The notes under the pieces are model-generated. The model was given only the letters and a program-made list of their open reading frames with translations, was not told the DNA's origin and searched no databases. Positions 8,715-17,708 of a DNA stretch of 64,000 bases are shown here, in pieces. This DNA comes from Acetobacteraceae bacterium H6797 (GTDB lineage: Bacteria > Pseudomonadota > Alphaproteobacteria > Acetobacterales > Acetobacteraceae): the NCBI GenBank assembly GCA_015223225.1, contig JADFCQ010000006.1, forward strand, positions 124,001-188,000, written 5' to 3'. Every line of letters begins with the position of its first letter. Positions within the stretch are counted from its first letter, which is position 1. The translations under genes and the position numbers were made by a program.

Positions 8715-9860
8715 TCAGCGGAAGCGCAGATTTTCGGGGGTGAGCTGGCCGATACTCGTACAGCCCATCAGCTTCATCCCCCGCTCCACCTCATGGCGCA
8801 TCAGCTCCAGCGCCAACTCCACCCCCGGCCGCCCGGCGGCGGCGAGGGGGAAGAGATAGTAGCGCCCGAGCCCCACGGCCTTGGCGCCCAGGGAAAGCGC
8901 CTTGAGCACATGGGTGCCGCGCTGGACGCCGCCATCCATCATCACGTCCAGCCGGTTTCCGACGGCATCGACGATTTCCTTGAGCTGGTCGAAAGCCGAG
9001 CGAGAGCCGTCGAGCTGCCGCCCGCCATGGTTGGAGATGACGATGCCGGTGCAGCCGATATCGGCCGCCCGCCTGGCATCTTCCGCATCCATGATGCCCT
9101 TGAGGCAGAAATGCCCGCCCCATTCGGCCACCATGGCCGCCACGTCGTCCCAGGACATGGTGGGGTCCAGCATCTCGGTGAAATAATGGCTGATCGACAT
9201 GGTGCCCCGGCCCATATCGACATGCGTATCGAGCTGCGGCAGCCGGAAGCCGCCGCTGGTGAAGTAGTCGATCGCCCAGCGCGGCTTGAGCGCGAATTGC
9301 GACATGCCGGCGAGGGTGAGGCGGAAGGGGATGGCGAAGCCGGTGCGCTTGTCGCGCTCGCGATTGCCGCCGGTGATGCTGTCCACGGTCAGCATCATCA
9401 CCTGCACGCCGGCCTGCTTGGCGCGGGCCATCATCTCGCGGTTCAGGCCGCGATCCTTATGGAAATAGAACTGGTAGACCTGCGGGCCTGTGCTCGCCCG
9501 CCGCGCCTCCTCGAGGCTCGTGGTCCCGAGGGAGGAGACGCCGAACATGGTGCCGTAGCGGTTCGCCGCCCGGGCCACGGCCAGCTCGCCATCGCGGTGG
9601 AAGAGCTTCTGCAGCGCGGTCGGCGAGCAATAGAAGGGCAGGGCGAGCTTCTGGCCCATGACCGTGGTGCTGAGGTCGACCTCGCCCACGCCCTGCAGCA
9701 CCTTCGGCACGAGGTCGCAACTGTCGAAGGCGGCGGAGTTGCGCCGGTGGGTCACCTCGTCATCGGCCGCGCCATCGATGTAGTTGAAAATCGGTGCGGG
9801 AAGCTTGCGCCGGGCCATGCGCCTGAAATCATGGAAATTATGGCATTGGCTCAGACGCAT
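8715..9860 (-). CDS. lldD: FMN-dependent L-lactate dehydrogenase / alpha-hydroxyacid oxidase
   Basis: A 381-residue member of the flavin-linked alpha-hydroxyacid dehydrogenase family; the length equals that of typical LldD. It oxidises L-lactate to pyruvate and passes electrons to quinone at the inner membrane face. Visible features: N-terminal DFRRMARRKLPAPIFNYIDGAADDE, LPFYCSPTALQKLFH, the catalytic-His/substrate-Arg motif SNHGGRQLDGS, and the FMN-phosphate site DGGVQRGTHVLKAL. Start ATG 9860 has GAGG six bases upstream; the longer open frame to 10025 lies in the promoter region. It is divergent from the iron-transport genes and probably works with the permease at 2073. Specificity for lactate over mandelate or glycolate is inferred. 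Confidence 0.9.
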   Translation of the reverse strand: MRLSQCHNFHDFRRMARRKLPAPIFNYIDGAADDEVTHRRNSAAFDSCDLVPKVLQGVGEVDLSTTVMGQKLALPFYCSPTALQKLFHRDGELAVARAANRYGTMFGVSSLGTTSLEEARRASTGPQVYQFYFHKDRGLNREMMARAKQAGVQVMMLTVDSITGGNRERDKRTGFAIPFRLTLAGMSQFALKPRWAIDYFTSGGFRLPQLDTHVDMGRGTMSISHYFTEMLDPTMSWDDVAAMVAEWGGHFCLKGIMDAEDARRAADIGCTGIVISNHGGRQLDGSRSAFDQLKEIVDAVGNRLDVMMDGGVQRGTHVLKALSLGAKAVGLGRYYLFPLAAAGRPGVELALELMRHEVERGMKLMGCTSIGQLTPENLRFR

Positions 9861-10009
9861 GACCTCAGATTCTCCCCCAGGGCCTCGATCCCGAAAGCGG
9901 GGCGTCCACCGCGCCGCGCCTGTCTTTGCGGTCATGCTTAAACCGCCATGGGGGGGAGCGTCACTAGCCGATGCGGGGCCCGCAAGGCCTTGCCTGGTTT
10001 GGCGGTCAG

Positions 10010-10024
10010 TGAAACTCATTCTCA
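10010..10024. promoter_or_regulatory. Fur-type box upstream of iron-transport genes
   Basis: TGAAACTCATTCTCA matches the 7-1-7 Fur consensus TGATAATNATTATCA at 11 of 14 positions. It lies 64 bases before the iron-binding protein start, in the divergent region with lldD. This suggests iron-repressed transcription of the ferric importer; alphaproteobacteria may instead use Irr or RirA at similar places. Confidence 0.55.
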
Positions 10025-10088
10025 TCTGTTCACCGGCCGCGCTCTCCGATAGAGACTACCAAACGTCCATCTTTCAGAGGCCAGTTAC

Positions 10089-11120
10089 ATGACCCGCCTG
10101 CGGAGCGCCCTGCTCGCCCTGTCCTTCTTCGCCGTCACCCCGATCGTCGCGCCGGCCCAGGCGGAGGCGGCGGAGGTGAACCTCTACACCACGCGCGAGG
10201 CGGGGCTGCTCAAGCCGCTGACGGATCGCTTCACCGCCGAGACGGGTATCCAGGTCAACACGGTCTTCGTCCAGGGCGGCCTCGCCGAGCGCCTGGCCGC
10301 CGAGGGCAGCCGCTCGCGCGCCGATGTCGCCATCGTGGTCGATGTGGGCAATCTGATGGAACTGGTCGACCGCGACCTGAGCCAGCCCATCCGCTCCGAG
10401 GTGCTGGAAGGCGCCATTCCGGCCAATCTGCGCGATCCGCAGGGCCGCTGGTTCGCCCTCTCCACCCGTGCCCGCGCCATCTATGCCTCGCGCGAGCGCA
10501 TCTCCGAGGCCGATGCCAAGGCGCTGACCTATGAGGCCCTGGCCGAGCCGCGCTTCAAGGGCCGTGTCTGCATCCGCTCGGGCCAGCACCCGTATAACAC
10601 GGCCCTCTTTTCCACGCTGCTCATCGCCCATGGCGAGCCCTGGCTGCGCGACTACCTGACCAAGCTCAAAGGCAACCTGGCCCGCCGCGCCGCCGGCGGC
10701 GATCGCGAAGTGGCGCGCGACATCATGGCCGGCATCTGCGACGTGGGTGTCGCCAATACCTATTATGCCGGCCTGATGCTCTCCGGCCGTGGCGGCGAGG
10801 AGCAGAAGCTTTGGGGCGAGGCGGTGCGCGTCGTGCTGCCGGGCCGCGAGACGGCGGTGAACATCACCGGCGCCATCGTGACGCGCCATGCGCCGAACCG
10901 CGCGGAGGCGCTGCGCCTGCTGGAATTCATGGTCTCGCCCGAGGCGCAGACCGTCTACGCCAACGGCAATTTCGAGAACCCCGTCCGCCCCGGCACGCCG
11001 ACCAACCCGATCGTGGAGAGCTTCGGCGACCTGACGCCGCGCGACGTCTCCATGCCCGAGGTCGCGGCGCGGCGCGCGGCGGTGAGCCGCATCGTCGACG
11101 AGGTCGGCTTCGACCGCTGA
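10089..11120 (+). CDS. Ferric-iron ABC transporter, periplasmic binding protein (FbpA/FutA-like)
   Basis: A 343-residue secreted protein; the Sec signal runs to about residue 25 (TPIVAPAQAEA followed by AEVNLYTTREAGLL). The mature protein begins like FbpA/FutA ferric-binding proteins. CDVGVANTYYAGLML carries the adjacent tyrosines that ligate Fe(III), and SGQHPYNTALFSTLL is another family block. It binds Fe3+ in the periplasm and delivers it to the permease encoded 16 bases downstream. A Fur-like box lies upstream. Confidence 0.9.
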   Translation: MTRLRSALLALSFFAVTPIVAPAQAEAAEVNLYTTREAGLLKPLTDRFTAETGIQVNTVFVQGGLAERLAAEGSRSRADVAIVVDVGNLMELVDRDLSQPIRSEVLEGAIPANLRDPQGRWFALSTRARAIYASRERISEADAKALTYEALAEPRFKGRVCIRSGQHPYNTALFSTLLIAHGEPWLRDYLTKLKGNLARRAAGGDREVARDIMAGICDVGVANTYYAGLMLSGRGGEEQKLWGEAVRVVLPGRETAVNITGAIVTRHAPNRAEALRLLEFMVSPEAQTVYANGNFENPVRPGTPTNPIVESFGDLTPRDVSMPEVAARRAAVSRIVDEVGFDR

Positions 11121-11136
11121 GAAAGCTTCGCGAGAC

Positions 11137-12774
11137 GTGCGTTTAGGCCGGTTATGGGCGGCCGCCGGCGTGGCCTTGGTCGCGCTGCCGGTCCTCGCCC
11201 TCGCTCAGGCGGCTTCCAGGGGGTCGGGAGACCTCTGGCCGCATCTGATCCGCTATGTCCTGCCGCAGGCGGCGGTCGAAACCGTGCTGCTGCTGGCCGG
11301 TGTCGGCGCCGTCGTCGCGGCCGTGGGCGCGGGCACGGCCTGGCTCGTCTCCTGCTATCGCTTTCCCGGCAGGCGGGTGCTCTCCTGGGCACTCATCCTG
11401 CCGCTCGCCTTGCCCACCTATGTTTCCGCCTATGCCTGGCTGGATGTGATGCATCCGGCCGGGCCTGTGCAATCGGGGTTGCGCGCCCTGCTGGGCCTGA
11501 CTGACCCGCGCGCCATCCCGCTGCCCGAGATACGTTCGCTGGCCGGCTGCATCCTCGTGATGGGCAGCGTGCTGTTCCCGTATGTCTATCTCACCGCGCG
11601 CGCCGCCTTTCTCACCCAGGGTGCCGAGCTGCTGCGGGCGGGGCGGGGGCTGGGCGCGGGCGGCTGGCGGCTTTTCCGCTCCATCGGCCTGCCCATGGCC
11701 TGGCCCGCCATCGGGACCGGCTGCGCCCTCGCCCTGCTCGAGACGCTGAACGATGTCGGCGCGGCGGAATTCCTGGGCGTGCGGACGCTGACCGTCTCGG
11801 TCTACGTCACCTGGATCACGCGCTCCTCGCTCGAGGGCGCGGCGCAGATCGCGCTTGCCATTCTGGTGCTCGTCGGGCTGCTGCTGGCGCTCGATAGCTG
11901 GGCGCGCAGCCGTGCGAAGGGCGGCCAAGCAGTGCGCGAGATCGCCCGGCCCGCATTGCGGCCGCTGTCTGCGGGGCGGGGGGTGCTGGCGGCGGCGCTC
12001 TGCGCCCTGCCGGTGCTGATCGGCTTCTTCATTCCGGCGAGCTATCTGCTCTGGGCGGCCTGGCGGCGCGTGGCGGCTTTCGGCTTGCCGCCGGGTCTGT
12101 GGGACTGGGTGGCCAATAGCGCCAGCCTCTCCGCCATGGCGACGCTGCTGGTCCTGCCCGCCGCGCTGCTGCTGGCCTCCAATGCGCGGGGCGATGCCCT
12201 GCCGGGGCGGCGGCAGGTGGCGGACACGGCGCTGCTGCGGGCGAGCCTGCTGGGCTATGCGCTGCCGGGTGGGATCGCGGCGGTCGGGCTGATCGTGGCG
12301 CTCGGCGCTTTCGATGGGCTGACCGAAGGGCTCGCGCAATGGGTGCCGGCCCTGTCCGGCACGGCGGGGGCCGTGGTGCTGGCCTATTTCGTGCGCTTCC
12401 TGGCCATTCCAGCGGGCGGGCTCGATGCCGCCTATGCCCGCATCCGGCCCGAGGTGGATTGGTCGGCCCGCTCCATGGGCGCGGGGCGTGGGCGCATCCT
12501 GTTCAAGGTGCATCTGCCGCAGCTGGTGCCGGCGCTTTCCGCCGCCGCCCTGCTGGTCTTCCTCGACGCGATGAAGGAACTCCCGGCGACGCTGCTGCTG
12601 CGCCCCTTCAATCGCGAGACCCTGGCCACCGCGCTCTACGCCGAGGCCGCGCGCGGCACCTATGAGGAAGGGGCCGTCGCCGCCCTGGCCCTGGTGCTCA
12701 CGGGGCTGCCCGTCATCGCGCTGCTGGCGATGAGCGGCCGCGGCGGCCGGCGCGGCACGCCGGACGAGGGCTGA
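11137..12774 (+). CDS. Ferric-iron ABC transporter permease (FbpB-like)
   Basis: A 545-residue inner-membrane protein with about 12 segments and two tandem binding-protein-dependent permease halves, as in FbpB/SfuB. Each half ends with an ATPase-contact loop: GRGLGAGGWRLFRSIGLPMA in the first and SMGAGRGRILFKVHLPQL in the second. Translation starts at GTG 11137, 16 bases after the binding-protein gene, so the two are one operon. The expected third gene, an FbpC ATPase, does not follow: the next gene is the converging copCD. The ATPase must come from elsewhere. Confidence 0.9.
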   Translation: MRLGRLWAAAGVALVALPVLALAQAASRGSGDLWPHLIRYVLPQAAVETVLLLAGVGAVVAAVGAGTAWLVSCYRFPGRRVLSWALILPLALPTYVSAYAWLDVMHPAGPVQSGLRALLGLTDPRAIPLPEIRSLAGCILVMGSVLFPYVYLTARAAFLTQGAELLRAGRGLGAGGWRLFRSIGLPMAWPAIGTGCALALLETLNDVGAAEFLGVRTLTVSVYVTWITRSSLEGAAQIALAILVLVGLLLALDSWARSRAKGGQAVREIARPALRPLSAGRGVLAAALCALPVLIGFFIPASYLLWAAWRRVAAFGLPPGLWDWVANSASLSAMATLLVLPAALLLASNARGDALPGRRQVADTALLRASLLGYALPGGIAAVGLIVALGAFDGLTEGLAQWVPALSGTAGAVVLAYFVRFLAIPAGGLDAAYARIRPEVDWSARSMGAGRGRILFKVHLPQLVPALSAAALLVFLDAMKELPATLLLRPFNRETLATALYAEAARGTYEEGAVAALALVLTGLPVIALLAMSGRGGRRGTPDEG

Positions 12775-12783
12775 GCCGCCCCA

Positions 12784-14355
12784 TCAGCGCGAGACGGTGA
12801 CGTCGAAACTCACACCCGTCTCATCGAAATCGCTGACGAGGATAGAGGCCCTGATCCGCCATACCCCCGCGGTCGCCAGTTCGGCGCCTTCGTAGGCGAA
12901 GCTGCCAGGCGCGGTCGCCCGCATCTGGCGACCGGGCGCCGTCACGCCCGCCTCGGGCTGGGCGAAATCGAGCCAGACTTCCTGCGAGGCGAAGGGCTGC
13001 CCATCGGGCCGCCGCAGCCGCAGGGTGAAGGTATTGGGTCCGACACGGGCGGGGCTGACGCTCAGCGTCGCGACCAGATCCTGCGCCGTGGCTTCGCGAG
13101 TGACGATGCGGGGCGCGGGCGCATGGTGATGCCCGGCGGCGGGAACGTGATAGGCATCATGCGGCGAGGTCATGCTCAGCACGGCGGTGACGGCGAGGAT
13201 CGCGCCGCCCAACGCCGCCTCGGCGGCGACGCTGTGGCGGAGCCGCGCGGGGGTCTGCGCCTCGCCCGCCGCTAGGGCCGGGGTGAGGCGGCGATGGTTT
13301 AGGGCGGCCAGGCCGAGCAGCATCAGCGCCAGCGCACCCTTGGTCAGGAGGAGCTGGCCCCATTCCGAGGAGAGGAGAGATTGCGCATCGGCCAGATGCA
13401 AGAAGCCCTGGGCCACGCCGCTCGCCAGCAGCAGCGCCACGGCGGGCATGGCCAGGCGCGAGAAGCGGCGTAGGGGCTCCAGCGCGCCAGCCCCGTCCCG
13501 CCGGAGCAGCAGCGCCAGGGGCAGGAAGGCGCCCAGCCAGAAGGCGGCCGTGACCACATGAACCATCAGCAGCAACTGGGTGAGGAGCCCGCCGACGGCG
13601 GCATGGCCCGCGACCATGAAGCCCAGCAGCGCCAGCAGCGCGCCGATCAGGCTCTCGCGCCAGCCGCCGATGAGCACCAGCGCCAGGCCCGCCGCGATGA
13701 TGGCCGAGCGCAGGAAGACGGTGGAGCGCAGCGCCGCCTTCCAGGTCTCGCCCGCCAGCAGCGCCTCGGGCCCCGGCGCCGCGAGCATGGCCCCGCCCTG
13801 GACGCCGATGGTGAGCAGCGAGGCGATCACGCCGAGCGCTGCCCCCAGCCGCATCGCGCGCAGGGCCCCCGTGGGCAGGGGCGCGACCATGGCGCCGAAA
13901 AGCGCGCCGCCCGCGCCGAGTGCCGTGCCGATATAGAGCAGGAAGCGCAGCACCTCCGCCGCGCGGGTCCAGAACCCGTCATCGGGAAGCGCGGTCGGCG
14001 CAGGCTGGGCGTCGACCCCGATGCCGAAGGCGATGCCGCCCGAAACCGGATGCCCATCGGCCGAGATGATGCGGTAGCTCGCCAGATAAGGGCCCCGCGC
14101 CAGGCCGGGCGGCAGGCGGACCGAGATCTGCCCGCCTTGCACCTGGCCGAGCAGGCTCACCACCCCATCGGGCCCGGCCAGGCGAAGGTCGAGCAGGGTG
14201 ATGGGCTCGTCGAAGCGCAGCGTGACCTCGCCCGGCGCCGCTTCGGCCCTCGCCCCATCGGCCGGCTGGCTCTCGACCAGCGCGGCATGGGCCCAGGCCC
14301 CGCCCGAAGGGGACAGGGCCAGGAGAAGGAGCAGCAGAAGCAGGCGCCGGAGCAT
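12784..14355 (-). CDS. CopC-CopD fusion copper-resistance/uptake protein (YcnJ-like)
   Basis: A 523-residue, three-part protein. A signal peptide is followed by AHAALVESQPADGA, the mature CopC start whose N-terminal histidine binds Cu(II), with ISADGHPVSGG as the second CopC copper motif (CopC about 28-125). About eight membrane segments make the CopD part (about 140-420). After a GHHHAP histidine cluster comes a periplasmic beta domain of about 95 residues, YtkA/FixH-like in pattern. It probably handles copper import across the inner membrane. Start ATG 14355 gives the signal peptide. It lies seven bases after ycnI. Confidence 0.88.
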   Translation of the reverse strand: MLRRLLLLLLLLALSPSGGAWAHAALVESQPADGARAEAAPGEVTLRFDEPITLLDLRLAGPDGVVSLLGQVQGGQISVRLPPGLARGPYLASYRIISADGHPVSGGIAFGIGVDAQPAPTALPDDGFWTRAAEVLRFLLYIGTALGAGGALFGAMVAPLPTGALRAMRLGAALGVIASLLTIGVQGGAMLAAPGPEALLAGETWKAALRSTVFLRSAIIAAGLALVLIGGWRESLIGALLALLGFMVAGHAAVGGLLTQLLLMVHVVTAAFWLGAFLPLALLLRRDGAGALEPLRRFSRLAMPAVALLLASGVAQGFLHLADAQSLLSSEWGQLLLTKGALALMLLGLAALNHRRLTPALAAGEAQTPARLRHSVAAEAALGGAILAVTAVLSMTSPHDAYHVPAAGHHHAPAPRIVTREATAQDLVATLSVSPARVGPNTFTLRLRRPDGQPFASQEVWLDFAQPEAGVTAPGRQMRATAPGSFAYEGAELATAGVWRIRASILVSDFDETGVSFDVTVSR

Positions 14356-14362
14356 CGGTCGC

Positions 14363-14866
14363 TCAGTTCTTCGGGGTGATGCGTACGGCGAAGGCGGGCA
14401 TGCGCAGCGCCTCGCCCGGCGTCGAGGGCCGCTCGATCCAGCGCGAGACCTTGCCGCCCTCGCATTCCTGCACGATGGCGAAATAGGCCGTGCCGCCCGC
14501 TTCGGCCGGCGTCTGCAGGCGGAGGACGAATTCCTGGTAGAAGGCGTCGGGTAGATTGCCGCCGCGCCACACCACTTCCCGCACCGGGGCGCTTTCGCCA
14601 TGGCCGCCGCCCGAGGAAGCGCCCTCGGCCGTGACGGTGGAAAGCTGCCAACCGGCGACCGGCATGGGCTTCACATTGCGGAACCCCTCGGGGATCTGCA
14701 CGCGGATGCCCGTCGTGGCCGCGCCTTCGCAGCCATGGGGGACGCGGACGGCGACGCGGAGATAGCTGTCGGCCGGCATGGTGGCCTGGTCGAGCGTGAC
14801 ATGCGCCATGGCGGGCGCGGCCGCGAGGGCGAGGATGGAGGCGAGAGCAGCGCTTTTCAGCGACAT
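14363..14866 (-). CDS. YcnI-family (DUF1775) copper-binding periplasmic protein
   Basis: A 167-residue protein with signal peptide cleaved at APAMA-HVTLDQA, leaving an N-terminal histidine. In YcnI the metal site is formed by this histidine with a glutamate and tryptophan. VPHGCEGAATTGIRVQIPEGF, GWQLSTV and VVWRGGNLPDAFYQEF are family blocks. Unlike many YcnI proteins it has no C-terminal membrane anchor. It is next to copCD, the usual partner, and probably donates copper to it. AGGAGAAxACC-type bases precede the ATG weakly; no better start is present. Confidence 0.88.
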   Translation of the reverse strand: MSLKSAALASILALAAAPAMAHVTLDQATMPADSYLRVAVRVPHGCEGAATTGIRVQIPEGFRNVKPMPVAGWQLSTVTAEGASSGGGHGESAPVREVVWRGGNLPDAFYQEFVLRLQTPAEAGGTAYFAIVQECEGGKVSRWIERPSTPGEALRMPAFAVRITPKN

Positions 14867-15029
14867 GGGTATTCTCCGGTGTTTCCGGATGGATGGGGCA
14901 GGGCGCGCGCCGGCGCCCTATCGGCGCGGTCCGGGAACAGGCGGAAGGGCTGATTCCGGGCCTCGCGCGTGGCGCATAAGGCGAAACCGCCCCTCCCTGG
15001 CTCAGGCCAAGGCGGCGGCGGTTTCCGGA

Positions 15030-15401
15030 TCAGGCGATGGGTGGTGCCCGGGGCTGTTGCGGCGGCGCGCGCGCGGGCAGGGGCGGCAGGCCCGGATGCC
15101 GCAAAGCGGGCGCCTCGGCCCGGGCCTCGACCATCGCGATGACGATGGCCGGCGGCATGGGCAGGATGGCATGCTCCAGTTGCAGGCAGAGCGGGCAGCC
15201 CGCATGGATATGCGCCTTCGGGATCTCCTTGCCATCGGCGTCGATCGTGATCGATCGGAGGCCGTGGGTAGGGTCGCAGATCTCGATGGTCTGGGCGGCC
15301 GCCGCCCGGGCCAGGCCCCGCATGCCAGGCAACAGCGCGGCCGACCACTGCATGAGCAGCAGCGCCGCAATGAGGCACGACAGGAGGCGATGATGGCGCA
15401 T
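15030..15401 (-). CDS. Small membrane/periplasmic protein, probable DUF2946 family
   Basis: A 123-residue protein with an N-terminal hydrophobic segment (LLSCLIAALLLMQWSAALL), EICDPTHG, then HIHAGCPLCLQLEHA, and a proline-rich tail. The H-x2-CPLC arrangement with an upstream cysteine is characteristic of DUF2946 proteins, which are commonly found beside copper transport genes, so a copper-binding or shuttle role is a reasonable inference. It lies 163 bases upstream of ycnI in the same direction and may be the first gene of the copper operon. The family assignment is by motif only. Confidence 0.65.
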   Translation of the reverse strand: MRHHRLLSCLIAALLLMQWSAALLPGMRGLARAAAAQTIEICDPTHGLRSITIDADGKEIPKAHIHAGCPLCLQLEHAILPMPPAIVIAMVEARAEAPALRHPGLPPLPARAPPQQPRAPPIA

Positions 15402-15460
15402 CTCGGCCGCAAGCCCTATCAGCCGGGCCAGGGCTTGTCACCAGGGAAGCGCGGCCGGTC

Positions 15461-16603
15461 TTACCGGGGCATGGCCAGCCTTAGGGTCACGCCCTGGCCC
15501 GAGGTCCAGATCGGCTCGGCATTGATCTGCCGGCACAGGCCCTGGATGAGGTGCAGACCGGTGCCGGATGATTGATCGCCATTGGACTGCGGAAAGCCGC
15601 ACCCATCATCCTGGATAAGGACGAAGAGCTTCTCCCCCTCGCAGAAGGCGCGGACGGCGATCTCCCCCACATCGCTCGGGCAGAAGGCATGCTTCAGGCT
15701 GTTGGTGGCGAATTCGTTGAGGATGAGGCCGAGCGGGACGGCGATGTCACTCTGGATGTCGACCTCCTCGATCTGCACGCTCAACCGGACGGGGATTTCC
15801 CGATGCAGCGAAAGCAGCCCCTCCAGCAATTGCGTCACATAGGGACGGAGCGGGAGCCGATCGGTCGACTTGGTCGCATAGACCAGCTCATGCACCAGCC
15901 TCAGCGCCTCGATACGTTCGCCGATGAGGAGAAGCTCAGCGCGCGTCTCCTCCGAATTGGCCGCCTTCGCGCGCATGCGCACGAGGCCGCGGATGGCGCC
16001 GATATTGTTCTTGATGCGGTGCTGCAACTCGCGAAGCAGCGTGCGATTCCGGTCGAGAGCGGCCTGCAACGCATGAACCTTGTATAGCCGGTCGATCACA
16101 GGGCCGAGAATGGCCGCATAGGTGCGCAGGAACTCCGTCGTCTCCTCATCGGGCAGCCAGGGTTCCCGGCTATCGACCTGCAGGAGCCCGTAGGGCCTCC
16201 GGCCAGGGAGGAGAATCGGGACATTGACGATACCGACCACCCCGGCCGAGCGCATGAAGGTCGGAAAATCGAACCGTTCCTCCCGCCGGATATCCGGCGT
16301 GATCACCGGCTGGCCGATCTCGACGGAGTAGGCCTCGGACGAGCGCTCGCTCATGGCGACACGCATCCTGCCGACCACGCCCTCCGGCCAGCCCACGCCG
16401 GCGCGGACCAGGAGCCAGCGCCCTTGATCCTGAATTTCCATCACCTTCGCCAGATCGGTGCCGAGCGCCTTGCCCACCAATCGGCATGCTTCGGATAGAA
16501 CCTCGTCCAGATCCTCGCTGCCCAGAGCGAATTCGCCAAAATCGGCGAGCACTCTCTGGCGCTTGACCATGTCTCCTCGAATGGCCACGCCGGAGCTCCT
16601 CAT
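15461..16603 (-). CDS. GAF-HisKA_2 sensor histidine kinase in the cyo operon
   Basis: A 380-residue soluble kinase. Residues about 20-180 form a GAF sensor domain (VLSEACRLVGKALGTDLAKV; GVVGIVNVPILL). The dimerization box is LLRELQHRIKNNIGAIRGLV, with His at about residue 199, of the HisKA_2/HWE-related type, followed by an ATPase domain with NEFATNSLKHAF, QDDGCGF and GTGLHLIQGL. No receiver is fused or adjacent. The start ATG 16603 is only 17 bases after cyoD, so it is probably co-transcribed with the oxidase; ATG 16570 is an alternative start. A redox or respiratory signal is a possible input (inference). Confidence 0.85.
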   Translation of the reverse strand: MRSSGVAIRGDMVKRQRVLADFGEFALGSEDLDEVLSEACRLVGKALGTDLAKVMEIQDQGRWLLVRAGVGWPEGVVGRMRVAMSERSSEAYSVEIGQPVITPDIRREERFDFPTFMRSAGVVGIVNVPILLPGRRPYGLLQVDSREPWLPDEETTEFLRTYAAILGPVIDRLYKVHALQAALDRNRTLLRELQHRIKNNIGAIRGLVRMRAKAANSEETRAELLLIGERIEALRLVHELVYATKSTDRLPLRPYVTQLLEGLLSLHREIPVRLSVQIEEVDIQSDIAVPLGLILNEFATNSLKHAFCPSDVGEIAVRAFCEGEKLFVLIQDDGCGFPQSNGDQSSGTGLHLIQGLCRQINAEPIWTSGQGVTLRLAMPR

Positions 16604-16620
16604 GGAGAATGGTGCCCTTC

Positions 16621-17016
16621 TCAGGGCTGCATCGACGGCATCTCTCCTGTGGGATGCATGTTGTGATGCATATTAGCCATGATCCAGATTGAGCCTGCAA
16701 CGATCAGGAAGACGACAAGAATCCCGAAAACGAGAGCGAGCACATTGTTGGTATTGTCCGGCCCGGTCGTGATGTGCAGGAAGAAAACGAGCTGCACGCC
16801 CATCTGCGCGATGGCGAGGACGATGAGGGCCACGGGAAGCGTCGGCGCATAGAGCACATCCGAGCCGGCCAGGAGGAAGGAGGCGGCCGTCAGAAGAACC
16901 GAAAAGCCGAGGCCGAGATTGGCGTTCCGCAGCGAATGGCCGCTGCTTTCGCCGGGCTCGTCGCCAGGCGCATGATCCGCGCTGTGATGCGTCACACTGT
17001 GTTCGTGCTGGTTCAT
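16621..17016 (-). CDS. cyoD: Cytochrome o ubiquinol oxidase subunit IV
   Basis: A 131-residue protein with three membrane segments after a hydrophilic, histidine-rich N-terminus (MNQHEHSVTHHSADHAPGDE). ALIVLAIAQMGVQLVFFLHI is the CyoD helix that packs against subunit I. It assists assembly or stability of the quinol oxidase. Its start codon overlaps the cyoC end by four bases (17013-17016), which is strong evidence for translational coupling. Confidence 0.92.
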   Translation of the reverse strand: MNQHEHSVTHHSADHAPGDEPGESSGHSLRNANLGLGFSVLLTAASFLLAGSDVLYAPTLPVALIVLAIAQMGVQLVFFLHITTGPDNTNNVLALVFGILVVFLIVAGSIWIMANMHHNMHPTGEMPSMQP

Positions 17017-17708
17017 GGAGTGACTCCCATCAGATAGACGATCGTGAAGATGCCGATCCAGACGATGTCGAGCGCGTGCCAGAAGAGATTGAAGCAGACG
17101 AGGCGATGGATGATCTCGGGCCTGAAACCCTTGACCTGGACCTGGGCCATCATCGTCAGCAGCCACAGGCCACCGAAGGTGACATGCACGCCGTGAAGGC
17201 CGACCAGGCCGAAAAAGGCGGTAAGCATGCCGCTGCGCTGCGGCGTGATGCCCCGCTCCGCCAGCTCGATGAATTCCTGCAGTTCCAGGGAGAGGAAGGC
17301 GAGGCCGAGAATGCCGGTCAAGGCGAGAAAAACCTGCGTCCATAGCCGGCTGCGCGCATTGGTCGCGGCGGCGGAGAGCATGCAGGTGTAGCTGGAGAGC
17401 AGCAGGGCGGCCGTCTCCAGCCCTACGCGAGGGATATCGACGACCTCCTGGATACCGGGGCCGCCGGCCGTCGCATCCCGCTGCACTGCGAAGGCCGCGA
17501 AGAAGCAGGAGAACATGATGATGTCGCTGAGCAGGAAGATCCAGAAGCCGTAGCCGACGATGATCCGCTTGCTGGCAGGCCCCGTCGCGCCCTGGCCCGT
17601 GCCGGCGACGGCTTCGCGCGAGGCATGGGGTCGATGGCCCAGCCGGTGCGGGTCTTCCCTGAGCCGCCGGAGCGCCTCGACGCTGGCGGGTAGGCCGGGC
17701 CCGCTCAT
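17013..17708 (-). CDS. cyoC: Cytochrome o ubiquinol oxidase subunit III
   Basis: A 231-residue protein with five membrane segments, typical for CyoC. Conserved stretches are SDIIMFSCFFAAFAV, LQEFIELAERG, FFGLVGLHGVHVTFGGLW and CFNLFWHALDIVWIGIFTIVYLMG. It stabilises the proton-pumping core. It overlaps cyoB at its start (17705-17708) and cyoD at its end, both by four bases. The soluble N-terminus of about 50 residues is longer than in some homologues. Confidence 0.93.
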   Translation of the reverse strand: MSGPGLPASVEALRRLREDPHRLGHRPHASREAVAGTGQGATGPASKRIIVGYGFWIFLLSDIIMFSCFFAAFAVQRDATAGGPGIQEVVDIPRVGLETAALLLSSYTCMLSAAATNARSRLWTQVFLALTGILGLAFLSLELQEFIELAERGITPQRSGMLTAFFGLVGLHGVHVTFGGLWLLTMMAQVQVKGFRPEIIHRLVCFNLFWHALDIVWIGIFTIVYLMGVTP

